Below are positions 1-10,622 of a stretch of DNA of 64,000 nucleotides, piece after piece. The notes under the pieces are model-generated. The model searched no databases, was not told where the DNA came from, and was given only the letters and a program-made list of their open reading frames with translations. Within the stretch, counting starts at the first letter, position 1, and each line of letters begins with the position of its first letter. This stretch comes from Pseudopithomyces maydicus (lineage: Eukaryota > Ascomycota > Dothideomycetes > Pleosporales > Didymosphaeriaceae). The stretch lies in the NCBI GenBank assembly GCA_026873275.1, contig JANTUC010000011.1:1364001-1428000 (forward strand), read 5' to 3'. The translations under genes and the position numbers were made by a program.

Positions 1-191
1 GGCTTTTCGAGAGTCGACATGAGCCGGCCGAAATCATCACGGAAGAATATCGACGAGTTGGGAGGAATGGTGCCGTCTTCTAGCCCTCCTTGCACAGTAG
101 CCAGACATGCATCTCGGTTGAAACCTTTATGAGCTGATGCGATGGCGACAAGAAAAGCCAAAGAAAGGACGCTGCGTTTTATTGTAGTCAT
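1..191 (-). CDS. 5' end of a secreted protein gene, cut by the window edge
   Basis: The reverse strand opens with an ATG at 191-189 and stays open to the window edge, giving about 63 residues. The first 20 or so are a classic signal peptide: a lysine/arginine start (MTTIKRS), a hydrophobic core (VLSLAFLVAIAS) and a likely cleavage after the Ala-Ser-Ala. After it come HKGFNRDACL and a stretch with one NSS glycosylation sequon. This shows a secreted or cell-wall protein, but I do not recognise the family from the N-terminus alone. The start is the first ATG in front of the signal peptide. The rest of the gene lies to the left of the window. Confidence 0.5.
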   Translation of the reverse strand, partial: MTTIKRSVLSLAFLVAIASAHKGFNRDACLATVQGGLEDGTIPPNSSIFFRDDFGRLMSTLEK

Positions 192-1159
192 AACGGCAGT
201 TGGAAGCAGCATGTCGGATGTGAATAACGGACAGATACTTTTAAAAACAATATATTATACTCATGTTTCTAGTATACAAAATGCGATTGTACACCTCTTG
301 CGACAATCGGGGTACAAGTAGGACGCTGGGAATGCGTGTTGGACCTGCATGAGAGCGAACAGCCACCGCAACCAATAAATCTATGCGTATACGGCGCATG
401 AAGCCAGCCACGAGCGTCTATCTCAAGCAACTTCCTAACCGCATGATCGAAATACAGCCCAGAAGTGCTCTGAAGCATTACGAGTGGTTCCCGGCCTCAG
501 CCACTCATCTAGAAACGTGCTGCACCCTCGCTGGCTGAATACGAACCAATGAGGCTGTGCACCCTGCGAGAACGAAAACTAGGAACCGCGAAGAGAAATG
601 CATTTGATCTCGTATTTCTAGATCGCGAGAACGGCCGTCAAGGCTATGGCATGGATGCTCGACTTGATATATGTAACTCTTCCTATCAGGCCTAGCTTAT
701 GTCAGAGCAATTTAAGCGTCCCCGAGCATGTACGACATTGAGCTGGCACCCCGCTGTGGGGTTGCACCTTGAGAAGCGATCGCTCATACATATAGAGAAG
801 TGCTCGATTATTACGTTCTCGGGTTAAAGAGATATCAATCACTCAAGTCATTGAGGATAATAACGTTGTGGAACAGTCTCGTGCGATAGTGTCTGGTCGA
901 ACCCTGAGGCTTGGAAAGCAAGCTGGGACATATCAGAGGCATCTCAGGGTCCTTAAAAACCAACATGATTACCAGTCGTATGACAAAGAAAGGTCTTGCT
1001 TTTCTTGGAAGGCACCCACTTTTCGCCAATTCTAGAAAAGAGCAATCGGGAATCCCAAGGCTACCACAACTACTCTGTTCCTCCAGAACTCCTTACACGC
1101 CCTCACACCAATTCCACCAAGTCAAAACACCCCAAAGAACAATCCGAAATAAATCCACA
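192..1159. other. Intergenic, promoter side of both flanking genes
   Basis: No convincing gene. Short open frames here have no family resemblance and ordinary non-coding composition. The right end (from about 1000) is the likely leader of the AhpD-like gene. Confidence 0.5.
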
Positions 1160-1899
1160 ATGGCATCCGAGCAACCCACCCAACCCAGCACCTCCCCTCC
1201 CCCAAAGACCCCTCCGCCCTCTTCCTCCTCCTCGAGCAAACCCTCTCCGCCCCCACCCTCGCCCCCCGCTGGCACCTCCTCGCGCTCTCGGCCCTCGTCG
1301 GCGGCACGGAGCCCCTCTTCGCCGCGAACCTCTACACGTACCTGATCTCGAAGCCCTCGTACCAAACCCCGTCCTCGCGACAAGCCCTGATCCGCTCCCT
1401 GCGCGAAGCCCTCGTCAAGCTCGTCTCCATCATCGGCGTGTGCAAGCCTCTCGAGGCCATCGTCGCCATCGCGCAGCTCGAGCGCCCCGAGGACCGCGAC
1501 TTCAGCTTCAGCCGGGAGAAGTGGGCGAACGACGAAGCGAATCACGAGCGGGGCATGGCGTGGTTGGAGAAGATATACACGCATAATACGGAGAAGGCGC
1601 TGGGATTGTTCGACGCGCATAAGGACTTTAGGTGGATTAGTACTGAGATTACGTATGGGTTGTATCTGAGCGATAGGCAGGTGCTGGATGATGTGGATAC
1701 GGAGGTTGTGGTGCTGGCGGGGATCATGATTCAGAATCTGCCGCTGGAGACGGCGTGGCATATACGGGGGAGCAGGCGGATTGGGATGAGTTTGGAGGAG
1801 GTGAAGGGGGTGATGGAGGGGGTGAGGCGGGTGGGGGAGTTTATGGGGACGAGGCTGGATAGGATTCCGAGGGCAGAGGATGTGGAGGGGGAGGTGTGA
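1160..1899 (+). CDS. AhpD-like (carboxymuconolactone decarboxylase-like) protein, frame broken near the start
   Basis: The protein body reads in one frame from about 1201 to the stop at 1897-1899. It contains the segments LLEQTLSAPTLAPRWHLLAL, REALVKLVSIIGVCKPLEAI and WISTEITYGLYLSD, which resemble the fungal AhpD-like/carboxymuconolactone decarboxylase-like family; these proteins are all-helical and their substrates are mostly unknown. That frame has no ATG after its upstream stop at 1150. The natural ATG at 1160 (MASEQPTQPSTSPPP) is in another frame, and one extra C in the C5 run at 1199-1203 joins the two cleanly into about 246 residues. I therefore read it as one intact gene with a one-base deficit in the assembled sequence; a genuine frameshift or a non-AUG start are the alternatives. 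Codons are C-ending in the first half and G/T-ending in the second. The family call rests on memory of homologues and is moderate. Confidence 0.55.
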
Positions 1900-2278
1900 G
1901 GGTTGTTTTCTATTGATTGGGAGTGGAAGGACCGCTACATGCTCCATGTTTTGTTAATTCATACTTGCCATAATCGTGAATTAATATTATATGGGTAAGC
2001 ATTGCCATTGCTAATTCCACGATGCCATCTCCACCGCCCGCTCGAGAGAGAGAGCTAGCGCACAGACCACCCAAACCCGCGCAGCTCTCTCCACCGCAAA
2101 GCTTCGCGTCCATCCTCTCTCCGTGGACGCCCACCCAGCGCCTCCCGCCAGACAAACCTCTCCGCCCGCTGAATCTAAAACCCACCCGGCCGCCTACTTT
2201 CTCAACAGGGCAATTCCCTACCCCCTCCGCGCGCCCAATCTTCCTCGCTTCACCAAACCGCATCTCTCTCCACCTACC
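1900..2278. other. Spacer and CT-rich leader of LSM8
   Basis: No gene. From about 2020 the strand is pyrimidine-rich, as in many fungal leaders. An ATG at 2123 lies in the LSM8 frame with no stop before the LSM8 start, and an ATG at 2022 lies in another frame that overlaps the LSM8 start. Confidence 0.5.
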
Positions 2279-2706
2279 ATGGCGCTCAACGCCTACCTTC
2301 ACAGTAAGCCATATACATGCACATACACACATATACATACACACCTCCCTTCCCTCCCTTCCTTTTCTCCCTTCTCTCTCCCCCATCTCTTACCACAACC
2401 ACCCATCCAACGCCTCCCACAGAAAAAGTCACGGTCCTCACCCTCGACGGCCGCACCATGGTCGGCACCCTGGAGTCCTGCGACGGCAGCATGAACCTGG
2501 TGCTCTCGTCGGCGATCGAGCGCATTATCCGGCCGCGGGCCGACGACGCCGAGGACGACGTCCCCTCGGAGGAGGTCGAGCTCGGCCTGTACATCATCCG
2601 CGGGGACTCGGTGGCCGTGTGCGGAAGGGTGGACGAGGAGCTGGATGGGAGCATCGATTGGTCCAAGGTTCGGGGCGATGTGATTGGGTCGACGAAGCAT
2701 GTTTGA
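2279..2706 (+). CDS. LSM8: LSM8, U6 snRNA-associated Sm-like protein
   Basis: Two exons, 2279-2303 and 2423-2706, encode about 102 residues. The intron starts GTAAGC and ends CCCACAG. The product begins MALNAYLHKKVTVLTLDGR and has the Sm1 segment (LDGRTMVGTLESCDGSMNLVL) followed by the Sm2-type segment GLYIIRGDSVAVCG. LSM8 is the subunit that distinguishes the nuclear LSM2-8 ring, which binds the 3' oligo(U) of U6 snRNA and serves pre-mRNA splicing and nuclear RNA decay; the usual length is near 95-110 residues, so this copy is complete. The start at 2279 matches the family N-terminus. An in-frame ATG at 2123 would add 52 residues and is less likely. The extension after the first Sm motif (RPRADDAEDDVPSEEVE) is longer than in yeast. 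Confidence 0.88.
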
Positions 2707-3243
2707 GGGGAAAGATGGGATTTGAATGTGGGGTGGGTGGGTGGGATTGGGATATATGTGTGGAGGGGAAGGTGGTTGGTGGACTGGAGAAAGGTTGTGG
2801 AAGCGTGGATGGATAATGGATGGGTGGATGAATGGATGCGAAAGCTAGGACAAGCGCAGATGACAGGCACCAGAGAGGTCTGTCTGCTGTATGGAAGAAT
2901 GATACCCAGAGTATGTCACGTCTGATTGGGTCTTGGACGCTGGACTGACACGACAGATGCCGACTGTTCAATTTGTATAAAAAGTTTGGAGGGAAAAGAA
3001 AGATGCTCCACGCGTCTTGTCGGGTAGCAAATACTGGATGCGAATCAAAGCTCCCTATCGTGACACCGCCCGTGTAAATTTAGTTTTCGCTCCATGACAC
3101 TCTCGTTCGAATTCGTGACCCAAACACCTAGCTTCCATACCGCAATTTCAGCAAACATAACTCTAACAACAGCCCATCTCGACCCGTTTCCGGGTCTTCT
3201 TTCTTTCTCACTATCCCTACCGCACCGTCCTGTCCTGCCTACT
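2707..3243. other. Convergent spacer between LSM8 and the PITH gene
   Basis: Holds the 3' untranslated regions of LSM8 (plus strand) and the PITH gene (minus strand). The first 150 bases are strongly G/T-rich. No further gene seen. Confidence 0.5.
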
Positions 3244-3918
3244 CTACTGTATCGTCCTCCCCACCCCCTCCCCCACGCCCGCCACCGTCTTATGATCCTT
3301 CGGATTCGCCGCAAGCTCCACCAAGAAATTCACCGGCTCCCTATTCAACTTCATGTAATCCCCCTTGAACCCCAAATAACTCACCCTCGTCTCCTCCTCC
3401 TCGCCCCCACTCCAATTATCCTCGAAGAACAACGCCACCGCCCGCGTCGCATTGAACAGCGCCCGCTTCACAGGAATCTCCTGCACCTCGCCGGAGCGCG
3501 CGACCTCCACCGTCTGCGTCGGCGGCTTCTCTGCCGCGGTGCCAAAGTCGAGGGTATCGTCGTTGAGGAAGAGCTTCAGCGTTTTGGGCGAGGCTTCCGA
3601 CTGCGAGGTCCGGATCAGGATGCTGTGCAGGCGGACTTGCCCTGTGAACGGGACGATCATGAGGAGTTGCTCGTCGGCGAAGGACTTCAGCTCGGGCGTT
3701 GGGTCGAGGCGCTGGGACCAGGTTTTTTGCACGATGGCGAGGCCCTGGTCGGATTCATCTTCGTTGAGGGTGCGGAGGCGCGGGAAGTCGATTTGGGAGT
3801 AGAGTAGGTTTTGGAGCGCGGGGACGAGGTCGTCGTCGTGCGAGTGGTCGTGGTTGTGGGCTTCGGCGTGCTCGTCGTCGTGGTGATGGTGGTGGGAGTG
3901 GTCGTGGTGGTGCGACAT
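3244..3918 (-). CDS. PITH-domain protein (PITHD1-like)
   Basis: One uninterrupted 224-residue frame starting at 3918. It opens with a His/Asp-rich tail (MSHHHDHSHHHHHDDEH), then a PITH domain (formerly DUF1000) from about residue 30 to 200, with the segments DFPRLRTLNEDES, LLMIVPFTGQVRLHSILIR, ALFNATRAVALFFEDNW and RVSYLGFKGDYMKLNREPV. PITH domains form a beta-sandwich and in thioredoxin-like protein 1 bind the 26S proteasome. Stand-alone versions of about 210-230 residues are conserved from yeasts to humans, so length and order fit an intact copy. The His-rich N-terminus may bind metal, but this is only suggested by composition. Confidence 0.88.
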   Translation of the reverse strand: MSHHHDHSHHHHHDDEHAEAHNHDHSHDDDLVPALQNLLYSQIDFPRLRTLNEDESDQGLAIVQKTWSQRLDPTPELKSFADEQLLMIVPFTGQVRLHSILIRTSQSEASPKTLKLFLNDDTLDFGTAAEKPPTQTVEVARSGEVQEIPVKRALFNATRAVALFFEDNWSGGEEEETRVSYLGFKGDYMKLNREPVNFLVELAANPKDHKTVAGVGEGVGRTIQ

Positions 3919-4328
3919 GGTTGGGATGGCGGGGTAGCGGGGTAGCTTTGAGCTTGGGGGTTGAGGGGTTATGAAGGCCGCGAGGGCGCGGGATGGGGTG
4001 GTGGTGGGGATTCGGTTGGTGTGAGGCGGAGCGGATGGTGAGGTCGGTGTCTTGGAGGAATCGGGCTGGGAGCGGAATTGCTGTGAGGCGCGACTGAGAC
4101 GGATGGTTTGGGCAGCGCATCATCGCTGCGGTTTTGGGCACGTGCCCGGTCGGAGGCCATGGCGTTGGATGAACAACACTGGTAGATTGAAAGCGGGTAT
4201 GCTCAGTTTGTTCAGTGTCTATTGTGAAATGTGACAGAATCGATATAAGCAAAAGTATGCCGCCAACGCCCAACGCCTCGCTCTATGCTCGCTCTATGCT
4301 CGCTCGCTCGATCAAAAACAGTATACGG
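3919..4328. other. Spacer between PITH gene and VPS20
   Basis: Promoter of the PITH gene on the minus strand and 3' region of VPS20. Overlapping proline/arginine-rich reverse frames are composition artefacts of this C/G-skewed stretch. Confidence 0.45.
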
Positions 4329-5078
4329 CTATGCAAGCATGGGCTGCGGGCTCTCCTCCGCCGCCGCCTGCTCTTCCTCTCTCTTTGCCTTCGCAGGGCT
4401 CGTTCTTTCGGCGTGAGCTCGGGTTGCTTCACTGGCGCATCCGGCAGATCTGTGACGCCGTTGACCTCGCGCTCGAGCTCCGCAAGCTCGTCTTCCACCT
4501 CGTCTTCGTCCTGGTTCGACATCTTGCCAGCAAGTAACTCGCTAATCTCCTGTTCCATTGTGTTAGCATCCAACGCAAGTTCTTGCTATGGTGGAAGCCT
4601 ACCTCCTGGTATGCCCTTGCTTCTTCGTTCTCGCCTAGCAGCTTCTCGACATTCTCTATGCCACCCATCTCCTTGTGTATCTCCTTCAGGACTGCCGTGC
4701 CCTGCTGCAGACCATACAATACATCCTTTTGCACGAGTGCGAACTCCACGTCGCTCGTCAACTGCTCGAGCTGTGCCAGCTGGGAGTCTGTCTTCGCGAG
4801 TAGTGACTCCTGGTACTTTTTACGTCGCAGCGCGAGTTTCGCCCGAGTCATGTCGCCTTTCGCCAGGCATTCTTTTGCGATATCTTTCTCGCGGGTGGTA
4901 AGAACAGTGATGCGCTTCTGGTATTGGTGCAGCTTGTCGCGCTGGTTCTTCATGTCCAGGATCGCCCTGACGCATGTTAGCGGCGTGCTCACCCGAAACG
5001 ACATTTAAGGAGTATCTGTATCGCAAAGACGTACTTATCCTGGGCGGATATCCTCCGCGAGCTGTTCGAGTTCCCCAT
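4329..5078 (-). CDS. VPS20: VPS20, ESCRT-III subunit (CHMP6-like), frame broken near the C-terminus
   Basis: Three exons on the minus strand: 5078-5035, 4966-4603 and 4549-4329. The start MGNSNSS carries the myristoylation glycine typical of VPS20/CHMP6. The Snf7 core follows (AILDMKNQRDKLHQYQKR, LTSDVEFALVQKDVLYGLQQ, KEIHKEMGGIENVEKLLGE), then the acidic autoinhibitory segment MSNQDEDEVEDELAELE. VPS20 receives the signal from ESCRT-II and nucleates SNF7 polymers on endosomes. The uncorrected frame ends in an arginine-rich tail to 4283. The next frame instead gives the family-like ending AKREEEQAAAEESPQPMLA and a stop at 4329, so one base appears missing near 4365-4375. A 44-nt intron with a weak GTGAAG donor is the alternative explanation. 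Corrected length is about 209 residues, normal for the family. Confidence 0.85.
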
Positions 5079-5309
5079 GTTGACGTCGCATGCATGACGA
5101 ATGCACTCGCGACCTCGGAGGACGACGTCGTTGGTCCGTGCTATCGATAAGATTGGCAAGCTTCCAAAATTTTGGAGCTTGCACATCGGACGTTGCTAAC
5201 CTTCGCGCTACAGGGTCCAACTCGATTTGCGGCATAATCATTAGGAGGGGCCTTTGCTGGGTTGCCATAGGAAGTACCTTTCAAGCCTGAGAATACCCGC
5301 TAGCCCATC
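5079..5309. promoter_or_regulatory. Shared bidirectional promoter of VPS20 and RIX7
   Basis: The two start codons face apart across 231 bases, so both promoters must lie here. No TATA box is obvious, as expected for housekeeping genes. Confidence 0.5.
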
Positions 5310-7641
5310 ATGTCGCGCAACAGGCCTTCCCTCCAGCAGGGGCTGGATCGGGAGGTGTACCAAGTGGTCCGCAAATACATCGATGCCGGCTCCGAATCAC
5401 CTCTGAAAATCAAAATGGGCACCATATATGACTACATCAAAAATAGCAATTCATCACTGAAGCGCCGTCCGAAAAAGCAGCTCGAAGACTCCATCGATAG
5501 GGTGCTCCTGGTCATCCAAGAAGACGAGAGCGGCGAGGATGAGATGGACGAAATCGAAGGAAACTTCGCCCTTGCCAGCGGCGACGATCCAAAGGGGACC
5601 GAAAGCAAGAGTTTGGATTTCATGAACAAGAGCATCGTGAGTGGCTGGGGAAACTCAGGGAGTGCCACGCCCAAGGAGAATGGGGAAAAGAGCAAGAAGA
5701 GGGAAGGGCAAGCAAAGTCAGGGGACCGGGAGAGCAAGCGTGTGAAGCGATCTGCAACCGCGGAACAGAAGATCGGTGTCACACCGCCGAAGGGCATCAG
5801 CCTGAGTGATATTGGGGGCGTCGACAACGTCAAAACACAGTTGAAAGAGCACCTGGTCATGCCGCTTCTCAGGCCTGAGGCGTACAACACCCGGAACATT
5901 CCGATTCCCCGGGGCATATTACTCTACGGTCCTCCTGGATGCGGTAAAACGGTTATCAGCAGAGCATTTGCGGCTCAGCTCGGTGTGCCTTTCATCGAGA
6001 TTCTTGGTCCGTCGGTCGTTTCTGGCATGTCTGGAGAATCAGAGAAGCAGATTCGGGAGCATTTCGAGCGCGCTAAAGAGGTCGCGCCATGCCTAATCTT
6101 CATCGACGAAATTGATGTAATTGCACCAAAGCGGGATAGCGCTCAGAGCCAGATGGAAAAACGCATTGTGGCGCAACTTTTGATTTCTATGGATAGCCTG
6201 GCTATGGAGTCAAACGACGGGAAACCGGTGATTGTGCTTGCTGCGACAAATCGACCAGACAGCATCGATCCTGCTTTGCGAAGAGGTGGCAGGTTTGACA
6301 CCGAGATCAACATGGGTGTGCCCAATGAAAGCACGCGAGAAATGATCCTGAAGGCTCTTACACGTCGGACTAAGCTGTCTGAAGACATTAACTTTTCCTC
6401 GCTTGCAAAGAAGACGGCAGGCTTTGTTGGTGCTGATCTCAAAGATCTCGTCAGCAAAGCAGGAACCTGGTCCATGGATCAATACAGAGAAGCGCTGGAA
6501 AAACAGGCCATGGAAACAGAGACCGAGATGGATGTGGATGGCGAAACAAACAAACTCTCTTTGACCGATCAGTCCATCACGCGTCTGATCAATCGTGTGC
6601 GAGATAGAGACATGGCAGAGCCGGCAGGATTCGAGAACACGACAATCGCGATGGAGGCTTTCGATGCGGTTCTACCGACCATTGTTCCCTCGTCAAAGCG
6701 TGAAGGTTTTGCCACCGTGCCAGACACAACATGGAGGGATGTCGGTGCTCTTGCTGGCGTGCGAGACGAGCTCCAGATGGCTATTGTGGAGCCGATCAAG
6801 AACCCACAGCGATACAAGGCGGTCGGTATCTCCGCACCTACAGGCGTCCTGCTCTGGGGCCCACCTGGATGCGGTAAGACACTGCTTGCAAAGGCCGTCG
6901 CAGCCGAATCCAAGGCCAATTTCATCAGCGTAAAGGGGCCAGAGCTGCTGAACAAAGTAAGTCCTCATATCTTTCTATCCATCCCATCACGAACTGTCAC
7001 AAAACCACACAACCCCCGTCCACCATCTCACACCAATCCCACGTCAAACATGCTAACCCTCACCCTCCCAGTACGTCGGCGAATCCGAACGCGCCCTCCG
7101 CCAAGTCTTCATGCGCGCCCGCTCCTCCGTCCCCTGCGTCATCTTCTTCGACGAGCTCGACGCCCTCGTCCCCAAGCGCTCCTCCGAGCTCCACGAAGCC
7201 TCCGCCCGCGTCGTCAACACCCTCCTCACCGAGCTCGACGGCCTCAGCACCCGCGAAGGCATCTACCTCATCGCCGCCACCAACCGCCCCGAGATGATCG
7301 ACGAGGCCATGCTGCGCCCCGGCCGTCTCGAAACCCTGCTCTACGTCGAACTGCCCAAGCCGGAGGAGCGTGTCGATATTCTGAGGGCGCTGATTGCGCA
7401 GCGCGGCGGCGTCATCAATCCTGCTCTTGCGGAGGTGGCGCGCATAGAGGATTGTAGGGATTTCAGCGGTGCCGATCTGGAGAGCTTGTTGAGGAAGGCG
7501 GGTCAGGCTGCGCTGAGGAGAGGCGGCGATGCAGTCGACGAGGTGGATATGATCGCCGCGGCGAAGAACATCAAGCCCAGCGTCGGCAGCCTCGATCGCT
7601 ACGAAGAGCTGCGGAAACGCTTCGAGACTAAGTTGTGGTAA
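5310..7641 (+). CDS. RIX7: RIX7/NVL-type AAA ATPase of 60S ribosome biogenesis
   Basis: Two exons, 5310-6956 and 7072-7641, give 738 residues. The 115-nt intron has a GTAAGT donor and a TGCTAAC branch site at 7051-7057. The N-terminal 90 residues (LDREVYQVVRKYIDAG) match the RIX7/NVL helical domain, followed by a charged linker with a Lys/Arg stretch (SKRVKRS) that could act in nuclear import. There are two AAA modules. The first has Walker A GPPGCGKT near residue 207 and Walker B LIFIDEID near 263. The second has Walker A GPPGCGKT near 517 and Walker B VIFFDELDAL near 572. SRH and sensor motifs (AATNRPDSIDPALRR, AATNRPEMIDEAMLRPGR) follow each. RIX7 strips NSA1 from pre-60S particles in the nucleolus/nucleus. 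No frame break is present. Confidence 0.93.
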
Positions 7642-7659
7642 GGCAGTGTCATGGTGCAT

Positions 7660-8400
7660 CGTACCGTGTGCTGTCCTTCGACAAACATACGCACATACAT
7701 ACGTACATGCATACACACGTACCTTCAACACAGCGACCACGACATCCTACCCGCAGCTCAGAACGCGCCTGAAGAAATTCCCCACGCGGCTGTCATTCGA
7801 CTTGGTACCGGTGCTTGTACTATTCTGTCTACTCCCCTCGTCGTATCGCCTTGGCGCCCGCTCCTTGATGCACTCGAAGCAATTATACGTCTCCTGATTA
7901 TCTCGGAACTTGCACTCATACCGCGGGCACTGCTGCGCCGTGACATCCGTCTGCACATCTGTGCAGTAGTCCCAACGCAGGAAGCGCGTGTGGCCGCAGC
8001 GGCGGAAGCGGCTGTGCCATTCGACGCACATGGTATGGTGAGGTGTTGATATGTATGTATGTACGTACGTGAAGTGCAGGGAGCCGGGCGGAAGCTGTTG
8101 AGTTTGGCAGGCAGATGGGTGGGTGACGTGGAGCTAGCTTATACGTACTGTACGTATTGTGGGGAGTGGTGGTGGTTGGTGGATTTGCGGGCCGTTGAGA
8201 CGCTGTATGTGGGTCGGAGGGCGATAAGCAAGTGCGGGGACTGGGGGTCTGTCTTTAGATGAGGACGCGGGTCGAGCGGTGTGTACGTTTGCACGTACGT
8301 ATGTGTAACTAACTAGGTGGTGCAGTGGAGGTTGGTTGACGTGTGGGTGGTGGCGTCAGAGGTGCTTCACATACGTACGTACATAAATACATATAAAGTA
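7660..8400. repeat. Scattered TACG/TATG microsatellites
   Basis: Short runs of alternating TACG, TATG and CATA units occur near 7683-7725, 8049-8077, 8279-8310 and 8365-8395, and again at 9725-9745. They are imperfect and fall in or beside the untranslated parts of the neighbouring minus-strand genes. Confidence 0.5.
7747..8031 (-). CDS. Small Cys/His-rich protein
   Basis: A 94-residue frame on the minus strand opens MCVEWHSRFRRCGHTRF and has further cysteines arranged as YC, QQCPRYEC and YNCFECIKE before a low-complexity Ser/Thr/Asn tail. A start of MC followed by a CGH triplet and later CxxxC pairs is a layout I associate with small uncharacterised proteins in filamentous ascomycetes; they look like metal-binding domains. 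No signal peptide or membrane segment is visible. It lies tail-to-tail with RIX7 (105 bases apart). A second gene with the same opening lies at 8946-9646 on the same strand. Function is unknown. Confidence 0.5.
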   Translation of the reverse strand: MCVEWHSRFRRCGHTRFLRWDYCTDVQTDVTAQQCPRYECKFRDNQETYNCFECIKERAPRRYDEGSRQNSTSTGTKSNDSRVGNFFRRVLSCG

Positions 8401-8945
8401 TATAGCTTGTTCACACGACGTATGCATATATGCATGTATACTGATCCGCTTACGGACATCCGCGTTACCATGTGCAATAGACAGTCTAGCGCCCGTTAGG
8501 AAGCTTCGAGAAGGATAACGAGGATCCCCCATTCGTTTGGTATGCTGAGCATGACCTGTCCAACGTAAACGCCTGCACGCTAAACTCCGCGCTCTTCCGA
8601 TCTTACCTCACGCGCGGATGGCTTTCGGTATTACACTCCGAAGAGTCTCCTCGATTATGTAAATGCTCTACTGTTTGAGTTCTCAAGTAGGTGTTGTACA
8701 ACTTCACAGTAACAATTATTCCAAAACTATTTGTACCCCTCGTCCAGAGCAAGTTGTCCTTTCTCTCATAGTTAACGCCTCATCATAAACATTACCTACA
8801 ACGTATTTCTCTATACAATTCATCCCATCCGCCTGATCCGCTTTCACCTAGCACCCGCACGATCTGTCCCCTTCCCCACCACAATCCTCAAATATATAAC
8901 GAATCCCATCCTACCACCCGACGCCAACTCCCAGCCCAACCCACC
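8032..8945. other. Intergenic, upstream of the first Cys-rich gene
   Basis: Contains TACG/TATG microsatellite pieces (to about 8400) and then AT-richer sequence without coding character. The last 100 bases are the 3' region of the gene ending at 8946. Confidence 0.45.
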
Positions 8946-9646
8946 TCACACCATCCTAACCACAGCCCTCCACCCCATCCCCCACCTACCCAAACCCCAA
9001 ATCCTCCGCAACACCCCTGCACTCCGCCCTCCCCTCAAGAAACTCCGCAAACGCCGCATTTCCACGTATCCCCTCCCCTTATCGTACCCAGCAATCATAT
9101 TCCGCATCAACTCGACCCAGTGCGTGCAGGACGCGCAGATCTGGCCAGGGGCGCTACTTACGATGGTTCGGGGCTGGAGATCGGGGCAGCTTTGGACGAT
9201 CTGCGTGGGTTGTCAGGGGTGGAATTTGGGATTAGAATGGAGATTTGGGGCGAGGTAGGGGCTTGGGATTTGGGAAGGGTTTGAAAAGGGATCCAGCACG
9301 TCCTTTCGGAATCTTCATCTCTCTATTTACTTACAGGCACCAACTCATGCTCCGCCACCCTCACCCCCGCACCCCGTCCCTCCGCCCCCACCGCACTCCC
9401 CCTCGCCCTCGCCTCTCCTCCCACCCCGGTATCTGCACGTCTCCGCCCGAAGAGCCGCAGCGAGCGCGTCGTGTTCGACCGCTTGGGTGGGAAGAAACCG
9501 TCCTGCGGCGGGGCCACGGCGGGGGAACTGGGGCCGCGCTTCGACATGAGGAGCGTGTGCGCGGGTTGGCAGAGGGAGTAGCGCTCGGTGGGGACTTCGC
9601 CGTAGTGGCCGCAGCCGGAGTGTTGGGTGTAGTTGTGGTAGCACAT
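8946..9646 (-). CDS. Small Cys/His-rich protein, two exons
   Basis: The first exon (9646-9335) opens MCYHNYTQHSGCGHYGE and continues with an Arg/Ser/Gly-rich middle. It ends at a GTAAGT donor. The second exon (9200-8946) follows a CACGCAG acceptor in phase and supplies IVQSCPDLQPR and then QICASCTHWVELMRNMIAGY, that is, more cysteines in C..C spacing. The spliced product is about 188 residues. The MC...CGH opening is shared with the gene at 7747-8031, suggesting paralogues or members of one domain family. The exon join is my inference from splice signals and cysteine pattern; without it, only the 107-residue first exon is open. Function is unknown. Confidence 0.45.
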
Positions 9647-10622
9647 TGGGGGTGTTTGATTATGTTTTCTTTTCTCTTGATCTCGTTGTGGATGGTTGGG
9701 GTGGTGATTGGGTTAGTGTAGAATGTGTACGTATGTATGTATGCGGGTGTGTATGCGGGTGGGAGTGGTGTGCAGGAAGGATATGCAGGGTGGGTGTAGA
9801 TGGCGGTGAAGGGGATGGCACATGACTTGGGGGTGGAATAAGTGGGATGAATTATCTGTGGAAGTGGGTTTTGTGACTAAATGTAGCTGATTGGGGTTAT
9901 GGATGAATTGCTCCGGGGAAGTAATGAGCGGTGAAGGATCTGAGTGAGGCGCAGTTTCTAGGTCACGTGGATTATTTCATAAGGTTCCACGATTTGGATA
10001 TTAGTGGCCTCGGAAGTTTTTGTGGATTATATTTTGACCACCCTACCAAAAGATCGGAATGAAGCAAAATTTATCCATCGACCCTGACTCTCTGATCATA
10101 TAGACTTGCCTTGTGTTCCAGGACCTTTCTCATTTTGTGAGCTATTGTCACTTGTATAGGCAGTCTCAGAAAGAGGTGCATGTAAGAGAATCATAGATAT
10201 ATATCATGCACATAAAAATTGTATCTCAAGTGACATCAGAAAGATATGCCCAGTCATTCTATCTCACAGCCCATCAGAGCCTCATGAATTGAAGCTTGAC
10301 CAGACTCAACAACCCGGCAACCGATGTGCTGGGCCCGCGAAGCCAATCTGGGAAGCCCGAGATCGTGTCCAACTGCCAAACTAATAGCACCGTTAAAAAT
10401 TGCATTAGGCACTACACTCAACCCTTATGAAAATAATTTCGCTTTTCTGGTATAGGTCCTAGGTATTGTTGAACGACTCGAACTTTGACGGGCATCCACA
10501 GATTTGCGCAGTTTCTGTTCTGTACTCTACCAACTCGTTCTCTTCAGGGACCGCGATATATGCATACGGATCTTTGAGGGATACATAATGAGCATCTCGT
10601 TAAGTACAAAGCTAGTCCGGCC
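9647..10622. other. Intergenic
   Basis: Divergent upstream regions of the Cys-rich gene and the next plus-strand gene. AT-richer than its surroundings, with no coding signal or obvious repeat apart from a TATG run near 9725. Confidence 0.5.

Noticed and set aside
3755..4273. A Pro/Arg-rich reverse frame upstream of the PITH gene
   Set aside because: It overlaps the PITH start in another frame and reflects skewed composition.
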